Part shown: positions 24,201 to 36,829 of the stretch, piece after piece
How positions within the stretch are numbered: the stretch's first letter is position 1
Layout of the letters: every line of letters begins with the position of its first letter
Assembly (NCBI GenBank): GCA_030141605.1
Contig: JAQGDQ010000022.1
Location: forward strand, 1,060,001 to 1,122,000
Source of the DNA: Tubiluchus corallicola
Lineage: Eukaryota; Priapulida; Priapulimorpha; Priapulimorphida; Tubiluchidae
DNA: 62,000 bases
Direction of reading: 5' to 3'
Notes under the pieces: model-generated
What the model was told of the DNA's origin: nothing
The model's input: only the letters and a program-made list of their open reading frames with translations
Database searches by the model: none
Position numbers and translations under genes: made by a program

Positions 24201-26280
24201 TGCTGAAGCTAACTTTGTTTCATTTACTAGTTTATCCTACCTTTGCAAACATTTTTTAACGTTGTACAGTGCTACAAATGTAGAATGTTTGCCTCCCAAT
24301 ATGAATTTTACAACGCGAAAAAAATGTTTATTTTCTAAAATGGCTTTTCATCCTAAAAATAATAAAGTTTTTTTGAAAATTTGAACTAAATTGTACTGTA
24401 ATATTAGTCCAATGTCCATTGTGTGCTACATTACCTACTCGTAACATACTTGAAATTAGGCAAGTTTATGCCACATTCACATAACTGAAAAGGTTTTAGC
24501 AACCCGCAATCACACTATAATAGTAATAACTGCACGTGGCACTACGCACTTTTGCTATTTGTTTTTTTCTGGAGATGCTCAATAATTGCACCAATTCGAC
24601 TGTCCATGTCCATCCATCATGCTCTATCGCAAATCTTTGCACGCGCCCACGGGCTTAATTTTATGCAAGACTGAACCATCTGATGAAACCCTTGTGCAAA
24701 ACACGACAGTTTGTAAGCGAACCGCGTGTCCAATTCCCGCCAAATTGCGCTCATCAGCCGTCCTCTTCATCTGCACTTGAACCTCAATAAAAGGCCTATC
24801 AAGATCCTTGTCTCGTTGCCGTGACGTAATTAGCTCCTTCACAGAAATTATTACTGATGACTTAACATTTCGTGAGGACAAGAATAAGTTGGCTTCTCAA
24901 TAAAATTGAAAGATAGTGGAGTGGAGTACTATATATTGAATGAAAATGATGTCATCTCCAGCAATCAAGAGGATTTCTCATAAGAATTTTTCTATTTCGC
25001 AATAATTTTTATAATTTGTAGTTGAATTCAAATTAAATTCTCTGAACAAGTTATCTAACGGTCGTCGCAACAGGTTATATTATACTGTTCCTAGCAAATA
25101 CGAGAATTGTATTCTCTTGAAAATGGGAGAATTGTATCCATAGTTACTTTGGATGAATCTTCCATAAACACTCTTTGCTTTTGCCTAAGAATAGCAAAGC
25201 TTCAGCTTTACTAAAAGTATAACGTATAAAACAAAGAAGGAATTTTTGGTGTCATAAAATGCAAACCAAACCAAAAAGCGAAGAATCATCGCCGCTTTGA
25301 AACACGTGAAAAATTTCCTCTATTGTGCATAGCTTTTTTTCTGCCACCATTGACAAATGTAATGAAAAGTTCAAATACTAGTTAATAGATTTCTGAAAAA
25401 AAGTCAAAGTTTAACTCTTCTTTAATGAAAGAAAGAGTTTAGAAACCCAAAACATCGTTCCGGTCCATGTAGATTTCAACTACAGGCTTCCGTCATCATC
25501 TTAATAAACTTATGAGCTTTTTATTAGTACTGCACATGTAACATAGCCAATAAGTTAGATTTGTTCTCCATGCGTTTATTAACTCATGGATTAGTTTTCC
25601 AAGCATGAGGCTGATTTGGTCAACCTGTTTACAGCTGTTTTGGGCACAAAAATTTCGGATCTATAATTAGTAGTTGTGACGACATTGAATGACATGAAAA
25701 GACAGTTAATTGAAATTCTTTTCTCATTTAGTTTGACTGCATGTCAACTCCTTTTTACACGATGTACGTATCGTACCTGTAATATTCAGGCACAACAAGC
25801 ACGTGCTTATGCTTTGTACTCCTTAGGCTTATCCTTCTCGAATACTAGAATATACCAAACATTGAAAAGCAAGAAATTAATTATGATGTACCGTTTTTAC
25901 ATGATCATTATGATGGCAAGTTGTCAGCTTCCTTCCAGTATAAACCAGCGAGTAAAAATACAAGTAGGTACTTTATTTGTCGGGAAAGAGGGCTTTATTT
26001 TGAGAAATGTGTGCTTGGCGACGCAAGAAAAAGCAGCAATGGGGATAGCTAGTATGATGATGATGGTTGATCTTATATTTTAAAATATATATTTACATAA
26101 ACTAGCTGCAGGCAAATTTAATTATAAGTACACGTATACAGTAATGTATACTTATAATTTTCATCATCGTTATTGTACTTGCATCATCAAAATTTTCTAA
26201 CAGTATACTCACATTGAAAGGTAAGGGTCAAAAGGCCATGTCGGGAACAATAGGGAAACTCTTACAATATAATGTGCCTA
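21265..26280. other. Gene-free interval with minor repeats
   Basis: A 39-base direct repeat (gaccactgc...atattcctctaaa) is present at 21845-21883 and 22158-22196 with a few mismatches. A small hairpin of catcttacc/ggtaagatg lies near 21899-21928. Frames at 24586-24881 and 25676-26083 are not recognised and lack supporting splice context. Confidence 0.4.
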
Positions 26281-26284
26281 TTTT

Positions 26285-26935
26285 TTGAAAAATATTTATA
26301 ATAACACCAATGACGACGGGGCTAACAAACTTCGAACTTACAGGCTTTTTAAAACTGTATATTGTTTGGAAGAATATTTGGCTATGCGTAATAATCCTAT
26401 TTCAAGCGAGCTTATAACTATGGTCACTAGATTTAGAATTAGTGCGCACAAATTGGATATTGAGAGCAGGACGTATCATAAACCAAAAATGTGCTTACCA
26501 AAGAATATATAAAATGTGCGAGATGAATCAGGTGGAGGATGAAAAGCATTTTTGTATGTCCTGCTTACCAAAATGAGAGAAAAGTTGTATTTGAAATATT
26601 TTAAAAGTATTTCCTCCTTTTGCAGAAATGCCTGTAAGTGAACAGTTTATGTTTATTAATGGCCTAAACGATATAGAGATGAGAACCCTAGTAATAAATT
26701 TTATATATGACATCAGTAAAAAAAGGAAGAGAAACAGGATAGCAAATAACTGTAATTCCAACTCGCAGCCCACAAAAATTGTTCTTACTATAGTTGTTTT
26801 TATGTGTTATTATTGTGCTTTGTTAGTATGATGTTTGTTTGGTATTATTGTCCCTACTACGTTTGAGCCGTTCCATCCCATGTAGAGAATCAATGTGTTT
26901 TTTGGTCTTTTTATGTTGTGTGCTCAATAAACTAA
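26285..26935 (+). pseudogene. Decayed 3' end of a LINE ORF2 (reverse-transcriptase C-terminal region)
   Basis: The frame at 26285-26512 gives KLRTYRLFKT, CLEEYLAMRN, TRFRISAHKLDIES, a pattern I recognise from the C-terminal region of non-LTR retrotransposon ORF2 proteins. Reading then moves to another frame with CEMNQVEDEKHF..SC (about 26518-26565), a Cys/His knuckle typical of the same region. It moves again to MPVSEQFMFINGLNDIEM (from 26628). The frame shifts and stops show it is dead. A polyadenylation-like AATAAA near 26926-26931 may mark the element's end. The clade is not assignable from this piece. Confidence 0.7.
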
Positions 26936-26939
26936 TTAT

Positions 26940-28155
26940 AAATTATATACATTAGTAAATTAATGATACAATGTTAAATATATGTAAAGCTAATACGATG
27001 TTACTACGATTTTCAAAAATTACAGCCAGAGAAATACATTTACCGCCATTGAAATTATTGCGCAATATGCCAAATCGCTAATTAGCCTAGAACTAATATT
27101 ATAGAGAACATTTGCATCTATGTGAGCCCATCTATGTAAATAAAGAGACAATGGGCAACCGCAAAGGAAACTGTTTCTGGTCGGTTTCATCTACCATACT
27201 CTTTCTTGCTATTTGCCTCATTAAGGAAGGATGTGCATACACCCAAACGTGGCTAAAACAGTTCTGTCGATAACAGTAATTAAGCATTATTATTCACAAT
27301 TAGCTAGATTCCGATATCGCCACAATCATCTACATTAAGAAGATTCGTCTGTTGAGTGCTGGATCCTGGCTAGTAATGGTGGACAGTATAAAACATTAGA
27401 TTTTCGATAGCGAAAGGACATTTCAGTTTGTAACATCCGAGTGCTCAACTATCAGGCAAATCCCCTCAAATGAGTATTTGTATAATACGTAAATTTCTTT
27501 TATTTACTATGTAGAATCATTCCACACTGATTTTCTGATGAGATCTGACACATACTACCTCTGTACCTTGTCAGCTCACCTTTACAGGTGGATAACAAGC
27601 CTAGCAGGGCGGAGAAGCCGCGCTGTCTGCTGCCCAGCGAGTCGCGGGGATTCGATAATCGCATCAGACTTGTTCAGCCAATCAGATAAAAGCGTGTTAA
27701 GGAGAAATCTACTCACAGCGCCAAAAGAGGATGAAATGTTCTCATCACCGACAAAATTTGCTGAATGTGTGCAAGGTGAGGACACTAAGTTCATATGTGA
27801 GTTTAGAGAAATCATTTCTTGTACTGTGTTGACAGCTGTGAAATCCTGTCGCTATCGTGCAATGCAGAAGCACGACACTTCCTTCCACACCAGTAAAAAG
27901 ATTTAGACTATGTAAAACTTATAATGGAATACTGACGAAACATTTGTTTCACTTAACAAGAAGAGACGGCAGTCAAACAGACACTTTCTAGGTTTGTTTT
28001 GCTTTAAAATAAAACGTTGATCTACTGTTTTCAAGCCAGAAACTTTGCAGGAGGAAAACCTGGCGTGAAGATCGAGCAACAGATAGGTTCTGCTTTCCAA
28101 TTCGTTCACATCACCTGTATTTGTTTATCTACGAAACAAAGACAAACGAAAAACT
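26940..28155. other. Interval without supported gene
   Basis: A 122-codon plus frame at 27538-27906 lies in locally higher GC sequence, but it has no recognisable domain and no clear splice sites. I do not call it a gene. Confidence 0.35.
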
Positions 28156-28169
28156 CTTATTTGAAATGA

Positions 28170-28287
28170 ATGACTTCAGATGAAAGTGAAAAGGTGTACA
28201 AACTGGCTGTTCCTCTGCACCACGAAGGGCCCATGGAATGGCCACATCGCACCATTAGGAGTGAAATACACGACCCTGTTTGCATTA
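28170..28287 (+). other. Candidate isolated coding exon (unrecognised)
   Basis: After a possible acceptor (gacttcag, ending about 28179) the frame DESEKVYKLAVPLHHEGPME continues without stops to a strong donor gtaagt at 28288. Codon choice looks more coding-like than its AT-rich flanks. I do not recognise the peptide, and no partner exon was identified. It could be an exon of a gene with large introns, or chance. Confidence 0.25.
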
Positions 28288-28320
28288 GTAAGTATATAAA
28301 ACTCATAAAACAATTTTATA

Positions 28321-28412
28321 TTATATATATATATATATATAATGTATATGATGTATATATATCATTTATCATCAATATATATGATATAATGATAAATAAT
28401 GATCTTCTATTT

Positions 28413-28448
<36 letters not shown>

Positions 28449-28540
28449 GAAGATCATTATTTATCATTATATCATATATATTGATGATAAATGATATCAT
28501 ACATCATATACATTATCATTATAATGCCACATATCATTAT
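28321..28540. repeat. Near-perfect AT-rich long palindrome (cruciform-forming)
   Basis: The left arm at 28341-28415 and right arm at 28441-28514 are reverse complements over about 75 bases, with only a 3-base difference near the outer part. They flank a (TA)n centre. The outer end reads aatgtatatgatg and the inner end gatcttctattttat. Flanking (AT)n at 28321-28340 extends the low-complexity zone. Confidence 0.95.
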
Positions 28541-28919
28541 ATATTTTGTATCTGCAAAAAGTAATTATATACCTATACCTTATTACTTAGACGGAAATTC
28601 TAGCGCTTTATTAACTATAACTCTGACTAAAACAGTGGTCAAGGTTTAAAAAGTCGTAAATAAGAGAAACTGACTAACTTTAACTTAAAAGTTCTATACT
28701 GCGTAACGCGAAAGCGCACTTTCCTAGGAACTTCCCTTATAATTAGCTCATAACACAAATTAATTTTACAATCCAAAGGTATAGCGAAAAGGGTCTACTT
28801 TTTATAATCGTTACTTAAAATTCTTTTAAAAACTCTGCAAACATTCAAATCGACGAAACACTCTTTCGTAAAAATATTTTACCTAGTGTGTTATGGCTTA
28901 ATACTTTGCATAAACCTAC

Positions 28920-28921
<2 letters not shown>

Positions 28922-28970
<49 letters not shown>

Positions 28971-28974
28971 TGCG
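28922..28974. repeat. (TG)n-(CGTG)n compound microsatellite
   Basis: About 14 TG units followed by five or six CGTG units, the same order as at 7614-7678. Confidence 0.9.
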
Positions 28975-29774
28975 TAGTTTCAACCCTTTGGGTTCCTAAA
29001 CTCCCATTCATACGTCGATAAATGTTAAAGTCCCCATTGTTACAATAATTTCTTATTATTTGTGGCACGTGCGCGTTTTATGAACACAAATTTGCTTGTA
29101 AATGTCTTTTCTAAAATCTCCAAAGCCAGAAAATAAGCCACGCTAAAGAGTAGATCCATTCGGAGGCAGCACCAGGCAACCCTGCCATTATAGTAGGCAT
29201 TTTAAACTAAATGCAAGAGCGTTATTACGTGTTTGCAAAAAGCAGTCACACAATCAGGTTACGCTGTCGTTGCACTGATCATTTTAAAGTGTACCTTTAT
29301 GCAAAACTAATTTATGCATACCCACTACACACGCTAAAAGAAGAGGCACTGTCGTCCACTCTTTTCCTTTTATAATATGCATGTAATACGTAGTTTTTTA
29401 TAAAAAATATCAGAAACCTATAAACTAAGCTCTAATATCTCCTGCACGGAACTTACCGTGTAATCTTGGAGGATCGTTACTTGCATTAGAGATTCTACTA
29501 ACAGTTCCTATGCTGACAGATTGCTCACGCCTGGAAGCTATTTGTACTGCATACATTATTTATGGTTATTAAGCATTTTATAATTGCCCTATACATCTTT
29601 CATAAAACAGTAAGTAGCGTATCAAACAGGTTAATTATACTTCTCACTTCGAGAAGTACAATATCTGGGAGGTGGCTTAAAAGAGATGATGAAAACGTTA
29701 AATTTTCCTCAAAACCTGCCGATAAAACAGTTGTCAAGTACCCCCATTCATGGAATACTTCGGCGGGTACGTTG

Positions 29775-30090
29775 TAGCTTTGTTCTGTTCTTTCCTTCTC
29801 TCTATTTTCCTTGTTTTCTTTTTTTCTTAGTGTTCATTTTTGCATTTATCGCTTCTTTCCGTATTCCTCTTCCTCGATTTCTGTTTTCTTCAACTCTTGT
29901 TTCCTTTTCCATTTCTTTTTCCTCTACTTTTCTTTTTCTTCTTTGTTACAGTTTTATCGCATATTTTCTTTTCATATTTTTTTAATTGTTTCTGTTTCTG
30001 TATCGCACATTTGTATTTCTTTTTCCTATTTTTAGTTGTTTTTATTTCTCTTATACGGTTACGGGTTTCATCGTTTTTAGCTTTATTTCT
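29775..30090. repeat. Polypyrimidine (TTTC/CTTT) tract
   Basis: Plus strand is dominated by T and C over about 300 bases (ttcttttttc, tttccttttcc). Phe-rich frames in all three phases are artefacts. Confidence 0.7.
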
Positions 30091-31157
30091 CCGATACCAA
30101 TAAATTTAAATCGTATGGTAACCAATAAGAATGAAAATCGAATTAGTAAAAAATAATAACAGGAACCGATAGAAATTAAAAAAGGTAAATTTGTTCAAAA
30201 TTGTGGCCGCTGTCACAGAATGCATTTTTTCTGTACTTTGCCAGTGTTTTTGTTTTGTTTTGTATTTATTTATTTGTGAAGTTTAAAAATTTTTATTTTT
30301 CAAAATGAACGACAAAAAATCCGTAAATTATATAAATTTTGGTAACATTCCAAACTGTAAATAATTTAATTCAGCAACTCTTAGTGATATGTTAGTTTCA
30401 AAAATGTTATAATGAAAAATAATAAATTTCCATTAGGATGAACTGTAAAAAAGATTTGTTTTGATGGAAGCTAATTAGTAATTTTTGGTTTACGGTCATG
30501 CTACAGTTGTCAACTTAAGATAGGCCTAGCGGTTGAGAACTGAGACCTAGTTGCAATATAAAAAGATTAGAAAATTTGTACAAAGAAATTGAAAGAACTT
30601 CAAACTTGACATGGCGACACACTTCATTTACACAGCACATAACGTTACCACACTTGGAGTCAGCAGGACCAAGATTTGGGTATCAGCCGCCTTTCCTCGC
30701 TGTCGAACGAAAAAAAAATCAACGAAAGAGACACTTGACATCTTCCAAGTCACATTTTTAAACCAGGTCATTTATTTAAAGACAGTTCTACATAAATCTT
30801 AAAGCGTGCAAAGATAAATAGACGGACGTTTGTCAGCTGAATTGTGAGTTCAGTAGCACAGAAACACAGATTAGATGTCATTAGCGTACAAATGAAGTTG
30901 ACAACTCATAAGTTTATTACATGACTCACAGGCATAAAGCGGTTGAGACTGGGACTAGCTAACCCAGCTAATGGTGTGTGTACATACCGTCCATCATCAC
31001 GCATAGCTTGTCAACTCAGCTCTGAGAAACTAATTTGATCACACGCTAAATTCCCGGTGGGATCTCACTGCCACTTAGAACTGTATAGATCGTCTAGAAA
31101 GAGCAGAAACGTAAATGCTGACAATGCCCGTTGTTTCCTTAATGTATGCCACCGACT

Positions 31158-31205
31158 GAAGTTAAGCAGCAGCGAGTCTTGTTCAAACTTAGATTAGTGA
31201 CCGCC
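31158..31205 (+). pseudogene. 5S-rRNA-like segment (degenerate 5S pseudogene or 5S-derived SINE head)
   Basis: gaagttaagca at 31158 followed, without gaps, by a segment ending agattagtgaccgcc aligns to the internal control region of animal 5S rRNA (box A GAAGTTAAGCA; box C ending GGATGGGTGACCGCC). By hand I count about 35 of 48 matches to a typical metazoan 5S. Upstream of 31158 the match fades, so this is not an intact gene. Confidence 0.4.
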
Positions 31206-31209
31206 ATTA

Positions 31210-34200
31210 AACTGCTTCACAGATACTTGCCTCAGATGTAATCTGTATTGTTTCAAATTAATAAAGTTTAAACTAAACTGCTTCACTTGCCATGCTAATC
31301 CTTTCATTAGGGGAAGATGTCTATTTTTCATTGTTGATTTTTTTTCTTATTTTGAGACAGAATTAGCTAACGAAAATTATTATAATCGCATCCATGCTCA
31401 TTTGTACTGCAAAGAAGTGTTTTGTAAAGTTGTTCTTAAACAAACATAAAATTTGAAATTTGAATAAAAATTAACATGTTTAAAGTCACATTTTATATTA
31501 ATGTATTACATAACTAACGATAAAATAAAAGCTTTGTTATTACTTCCGTTACATTTACTGCAATTTTTGCAAAAAAACATCCACAAAAATTAAAAAATAT
31601 TTTACTCTGATAAACTAAAGCCTAGAAATTAAGTGAAAATGCTAAAAAGCATTTGAAGTGATAATTTGATGCTCCGTTTGTTTCTTTTTGAACGTGAGTT
31701 TGAATTCGATTATTATGTGAACCGGGCATGACGAAAAATGTTATAAGCTTTTGACTCACTTAAGGAAACATTCTTAAAAAAACAGAAGGGATAACGGAAT
31801 TTCAAAAAAATAAAATATTATCATCCACAAGCACAATACAGTTGTCTAGGTTTGAAGACGTAGATAAGTTTTTATTTACTTATTTTATATCTATGATGCC
31901 CATGATAATTAATTGCTTTTGAGAAAAAAGTCACTTTTAGGAATGGGGGCTGTAATTATTGTAGCAAAAACTTAACAATTCTTTATACAAAATTTACATT
32001 ACCGCATAATTAGGTTACACCATTACCCAGCTATCCTCGATAACTAACTCGCAACTATCCTCGATTCCGCTCTCACCAGAACTATTTACTGCAAGAAAGC
32101 CCTCCCACTGAGTAAGTAACTACAAGAAACCGACTGGCCAACTGTATAAAAAGTTAGAAGCCTCGTCCCTTGTACAGAGGTATTTTTCCACATTTTTACA
32201 ACTGCCTGAACTCAATAAGACTGCTCACCGCCAATTTGTTTAATTATTAGATCAACGTATCATATTAAGCTTTTACTATGTACTGATTCACATATTTTTT
32301 AGCTTATTTCTAATTTCATAGTGCACATTCATAGTGTACCGTTGACTCATTTTCTTTTTACGTTTATATCTAAATCTGAGCCATGATGATCGTGAATTGC
32401 ATCATGATATGCCCCACCGACTAGACATTGCATATGGATTGAAATTAGCCCTAGCAAATTGATGTCAATCTGTTACCGAATTTCACCAACAAAACGCGTG
32501 CTCTGACTCACAATAAGAACATGGCACTTCTCTAAATAATCTATGGAGATGTGAAACTGAGGCTGAACCACATCACAGAAATGCGTCCCTAAATATCAAC
32601 TGTGGATTTGCATCTGCAAAAAGAAACGAAAGGAAATGCATTAATAAGTAAAGGCAGCAGATGCTCTATCCAGCAAAATTTACAGCAATTCCTGTAAATC
32701 GTAACTCGTCTACTTCAACATGAACTATCTAGACTGTGCGGATACATCGTGAAATAAGTCACAAGTGAAAATACCTTATTGTATTTATTGGTTATTACTA
32801 AATAGTTACAATGCATAACTAAAACCATTGTTTACTTATAACTAAATTAACTCTTTACAAATTCAACTTTTATACCCGCGTGTGATTTACGTTGTGATTT
32901 ATCTATAACATAATAATACGAACGTCGCCATTTTTGATAATGATTTTCTTGCTTAGGCCTATATCTATATCTATATCTATATGTATCTATATTTTCGTGT
33001 TATGAGTTTTAGGCTATATCTATGGCACATTTTTTATTACGAGTTTTATGTCTATATTTATAACATAACAGTACCAACTGCTAAAGTTGTAATGCTAACT
33101 GTTTAATTTAAATTCATATACTTTTTATAAATCATGTTTTGAGTGATGTGTATCAGGCAACAACTTCACTTTTATTCCTATATACGCTCAACCTCACTCG
33201 TCGCCAATTTGTACGGTACCAATTAATCTATCTTTGACGTGTCGGAGGAGATGGCTAAACTGCTTTACTGTCATTTAATGAGTGTAATCCCACTGTGTGT
33301 GTCTGTTAGATCAAACTACGTAGCAGGTGTTTTATTATATTACCAGCTCATTTAAGATCTCAACTGAATAGACAAAAAAGTTTCTCTACCAAGACTGGAA
33401 CACACAATAGTTCTAGTTTAGCATTTCTGGAAATATATTTTGTGGTCCATCTATGCACGCTGAAATTAATAGTGGAATATACCTCATTTATTAATCATCT
33501 CATCACGAATCTGGACAAAAGAAAACATGTGGAATTTGAAATGTGGAGTTGGAAAAATCACATTTCTTTCTTCATCTTGTGCAGTAATCATACTTAGTTT
33601 CAAAAGTTGAATTAGTTGTGAATTTATTCTAACAATTAATTAACAATGTTGTGATTAAGAATACGTATAGTTAAAAAAATGAAAATTAAATTGAAAAAAT
33701 ATAAGTAAACTAAGGATCCGGTTATAAAGGAGCATATATAGATTCTTTAAGTAGAAATTTAATCAAAAATTCTCATTAAGCAAAAAGTCAAAAAAGGTGT
33801 TTTGAAAACCTTATAACTCAAACTCAAGTTTTGTAGCTCATTTTCGGTGTAATCCAAGACTTTCTCTTTTTATTGTGCAAGGTCTAAGACACTAGCTTCT
33901 AAGCAACAATGTTCGCTAGAAGCCTGTTGCAGATAAGATTAGCTCAGACATCAGACAGACCGAGAACTGTTCAATAAAAAGTCCGCCTAGCGGCAAAATA
34001 GTTAACGAGTTCCAATTACCAACTGGTTACGGAAACTTCTTGCCACTAACGAAATGTAATCTGTTTCGCCACTCTCTAGAAATTTGTCATCAGTTGGAGA
34101 AAAAATAATGATGATAGGCACAAAAATAGTGAAAACTATTTAGGTCAAATACGGGCAACTTTACAGTCAAATAATACTTTCCTTGCTAATTCATTCTAAG

Positions 34201-35070
34201 CAAGCAAATACTTTAATTCTTACATGATTAATTTGTAAATTATAGAAATTATAAACGGCAAACATGCAAACAAATTTATTTCGGATATATAAACCACAAA
34301 CAATCATAGCCAATCTTTCTAGATTCGAGACTACTCCCGGAGTTGACTTGAGAACGTTGCAATTCCGACGCTTTATTTTGCAACAAACTAATGTCCAGTC
34401 ATTAGCAGTTAAACGGCTGTGGTTCAAATCATGGATACCAGTGGCTCATATTTTTTTCTCTTTTCGTTCCTAATTCACAGTTGCCGCGCTTATAATTAAC
34501 AGGTAAACTTTAATGCGTTCTTTTTGAACTACTATTGCTTTTACGTACTATTTTTGTTAGCCAATGGTTTAATTAAGTAAATTATAATACATGGGTGATG
34601 TGTAAGCAAATTCCTGGCAGCTCTGTCAACGAATTATTTACATAAATCTTAAATTTCTGTGTAAATTGAACCACTCGTGTCGTTCTTGTGAATTATCAAC
34701 ACGTTTCCTATTGTTCCCTTAACAAGAAAGAAAAACTTAGGCAAACGGAAATAACGCTCCAGTCTAAATCTCATATCATTTGCAAAACTGCGTTATTTAA
34801 AGTGACAACACTGTCTGTTTGCGCATTGAGATGAGCCGAACTACTTAATTAAATTATGCGCTGTTTGCATCCCTGCCTCTCTTATGAGCTGTGACATACA
34901 TTCATGCAAGGGCAGCTGGCCGTGTTTACACCAGGCTTTTTATTTATACACGTAAAAAGCATTTTTCAGCCTCTAATAATATTTATATAGATGGATGTTT
35001 GCTGTTACAGTTAGTGCGGTTATCCCAAATGTGTACAAAAATTACCTATTACTGAAGATGTTCTTGGTGC
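31210..35070. other. Gene-free AT-rich interval
   Basis: Contains a short (CTATAT)n run at 32956-32990. A stretch at about 32140-32235 carries a TATA-like box and an aataag motif that could be LTR-like, but no paired copy is seen. A weak tRNA B-box-like sequence (ggttcaaatc) occurs at about 34424. Nothing else is recognised. Confidence 0.35.
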
Positions 35071-35074
35071 TGTT

Positions 35075-35298
35075 GCAGCTACTACTGCTGCTACTGTTAC
35101 TGGTGCTACTACTGCTTCTGCAACTGCTGATAATGGTGGTGAAGGTTGTAGCGGACTGGTAATGCTGTCATCGCCGCATTTTTTGCAGATATGGGGTTTT
35201 ATTTGTTGCCAGCGTCGATTCTCCTGCTGCTACTGCTGCTGCTACTGCTGCTCCTACTGCTGCTGCGATGATGATGATGATGATGATGATGCTGCTGC

Positions 35299-35332
<34 letters not shown>

Positions 35333-35450
35333 AATGATGATGACGATGGTGAAGATGACGATCGATGATAATACGTCTGCAGTTGATGGTGGTGATGTTA
35401 GTGGTGGTAGTTATCGTGCTATTGTTGTTGGCTGCTGCTGCTTAACGACA
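35075..35450. repeat. Mixed CTG/ACT and GAT trinucleotide repeats
   Basis: Imperfect (TGC/TAC)n at about 35075-35135 and 35223-35265 leads into a (GAT)n tract at 35266-35345. Frames across it (poly-Asp, poly-Met) are repeat artefacts. It lies in the presumed intron or 5' flank of the bHLH gene. Confidence 0.85.
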
Positions 35451-35561
35451 AATATGACTGAGTAATATAAAATATAAATATAAGTTTTCCACGAATTCAC
35501 ATGATTCTTTGTATTGGTTATCGTTGTAAATTATGTCATTTGGGTTACATTTTTATTACAG

Positions 35562-35917
35562 GTACGCGGCAATTGAATATCACAACAGAAGAAGCTCATT
35601 CGGCTTTATTCACCAACTCCTCCGTCCACTGTTCTGACTTTTCCAACGACAGCGAGTGTACGGAGAATCATGACGACAGAAGATCACTGGCGCAGCTTAG
35701 CAGAGAAGAGAGGAGACGAAGAAGAAGAGCCACACAAAAATATAGAACAGCTCATGCCACCAGAGAGCGCATTCGTGTGGAAGCATTCAACATGGCGTTC
35801 TCTGAACTAAGAAAATTATTGCCCACCTTACCGCCAGATAAGAAATTATCTAAAATTGAGATCCTTCGACTAGCAATCTGTTACATTTCTTATTTAAACC
35901 ATGTTCTAGATGTATAA
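35562..35917 (+). CDS. NHLH: bHLH transcription factor of the NHLH/HEN (NSCL) family, last exon
   Basis: The coding exon begins after acceptor tttttattacag at 35561, entering in the second base of a codon, and runs 116 residues to the stop at 35915-35917. After a Ser/Thr/acid-rich segment comes [12 protein letters not shown] (about residues 44-55), then the bHLH domain (about 59-113) with E-box-contacting ATRER in the basic region and [17 protein letters not shown] in helix 2, ending NHVLDV as in vertebrate NHLH1/NHLH2 (about 133 residues). The domain differs from the vertebrate form at only a few positions. These nuclear factors dimerise with E proteins and act in neuronal differentiation. 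The frame extends upstream to an ATG at 35501, but that part is intronic. The first exon, supplying some 15-20 residues, was not found. Confidence 0.9.
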
Positions 35918-36539
35918 CTCTTACCAGTTACTAGTTTCTAAAGATCGTCTTTTTCTATGCTTTTATTTAAACTACTTTGCTGTTACTTTCAAGCTTGAAA
36001 CAAATGCTTTATCTATATCATTAACCCAGCACTATGTTTATTATTTAAAGTAAAGTAATCCTTGTTTATAAATATTTATTCCCTTCTGAAAGTTCCAGTT
36101 TCAATGCAATATACATTCCATTTTGCCTATAAAATATTATTTTTACTATATTTTTAATATGAAATTGTGTTATAGAGTTATAGTCACGGTTCTTTTAAAT
36201 GACCTCTGACAAAGAAACAAGCAAACAAACAAAGAAGTAAGCAGGCGATTCATGCTGGCAGTTATGATTATGTATCGTGTGTAGGCTCAAATTACATAAG
36301 ATATTGTGTTATAAATTTCAAAGATATATTAAAATGCCTCTCTTTATGTGATACCTACATTATATTTCATTATATTTTATAAAATACTCAAGTCATTTAT
36401 GTATTATTATTATTAATCATTTTAGACATATGTTAACTTATGTAATGTGTTACCAATTTGCTGCTACTTATAAATTGGTCACCCCTCCAAATCTTCACCC
36501 ACTCACCCCAACCTTTTACATAAAGATAAGGCTGTGAAT

Positions 36540-36545
36540 AATAAA
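36540..36545 (+). terminator. Candidate polyadenylation signal of the bHLH gene
   Basis: AATAAA about 620 bases after the bHLH stop. No stronger signal is seen nearer. Confidence 0.35.
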
Positions 36546-36829
36546 TACATCATTTAAAAAACTTTGCTGTAAGCATTTCAAGTTTTGCACTGCTACGACA
36601 GTATCCAGGCAATTAATTAGAATTAAGTTAACAATCTTAACATCAGTTAAGGTTCCGTATTTTATAAAACATTTTATAACTAAACTTTCATTGCATAAAC
36701 TGCTGTTTGGTCATTGCAGTACCTCAGCTTCGGGTAAAATACCTCTCGCGTGCTAAACTAACTCAAGGTAAACTACGATATATTGTGTTTGAAAACAAAG
36801 ATGTGCAATAATATACTCTGTGAGACTAT

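Larger units (their letters stand above)
28545..31150. other. Gene-free interval with simple repeats
   Basis: Holds the TG/CGTG repeat (28922-28974) and a polypyrimidine tract (about 29775-30090). Short frames at 29562-30802 follow from composition and are not called. Confidence 0.4.

Noticed and set aside
25676-26083. 135-codon plus frame
   Set aside because: Length is plausible, but there is no domain, weak start context and no splice or polyadenylation support.
27538-27906. 122-codon plus frame in higher-GC sequence
   Set aside because: No recognised homology or splice sites; the antisense strand is also open, as expected from composition.
32130-32240. LTR-like sequence with TATA box and polyadenylation-like motif
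   Set aside because: No second LTR, no primer-binding site and no clear TG...CA ends.
34390-34450. tRNA-like 3' half with ggttcaaatc B box
   Set aside because: No A box at the right distance and no cloverleaf can be drawn; left as a weak SINE-like trace.
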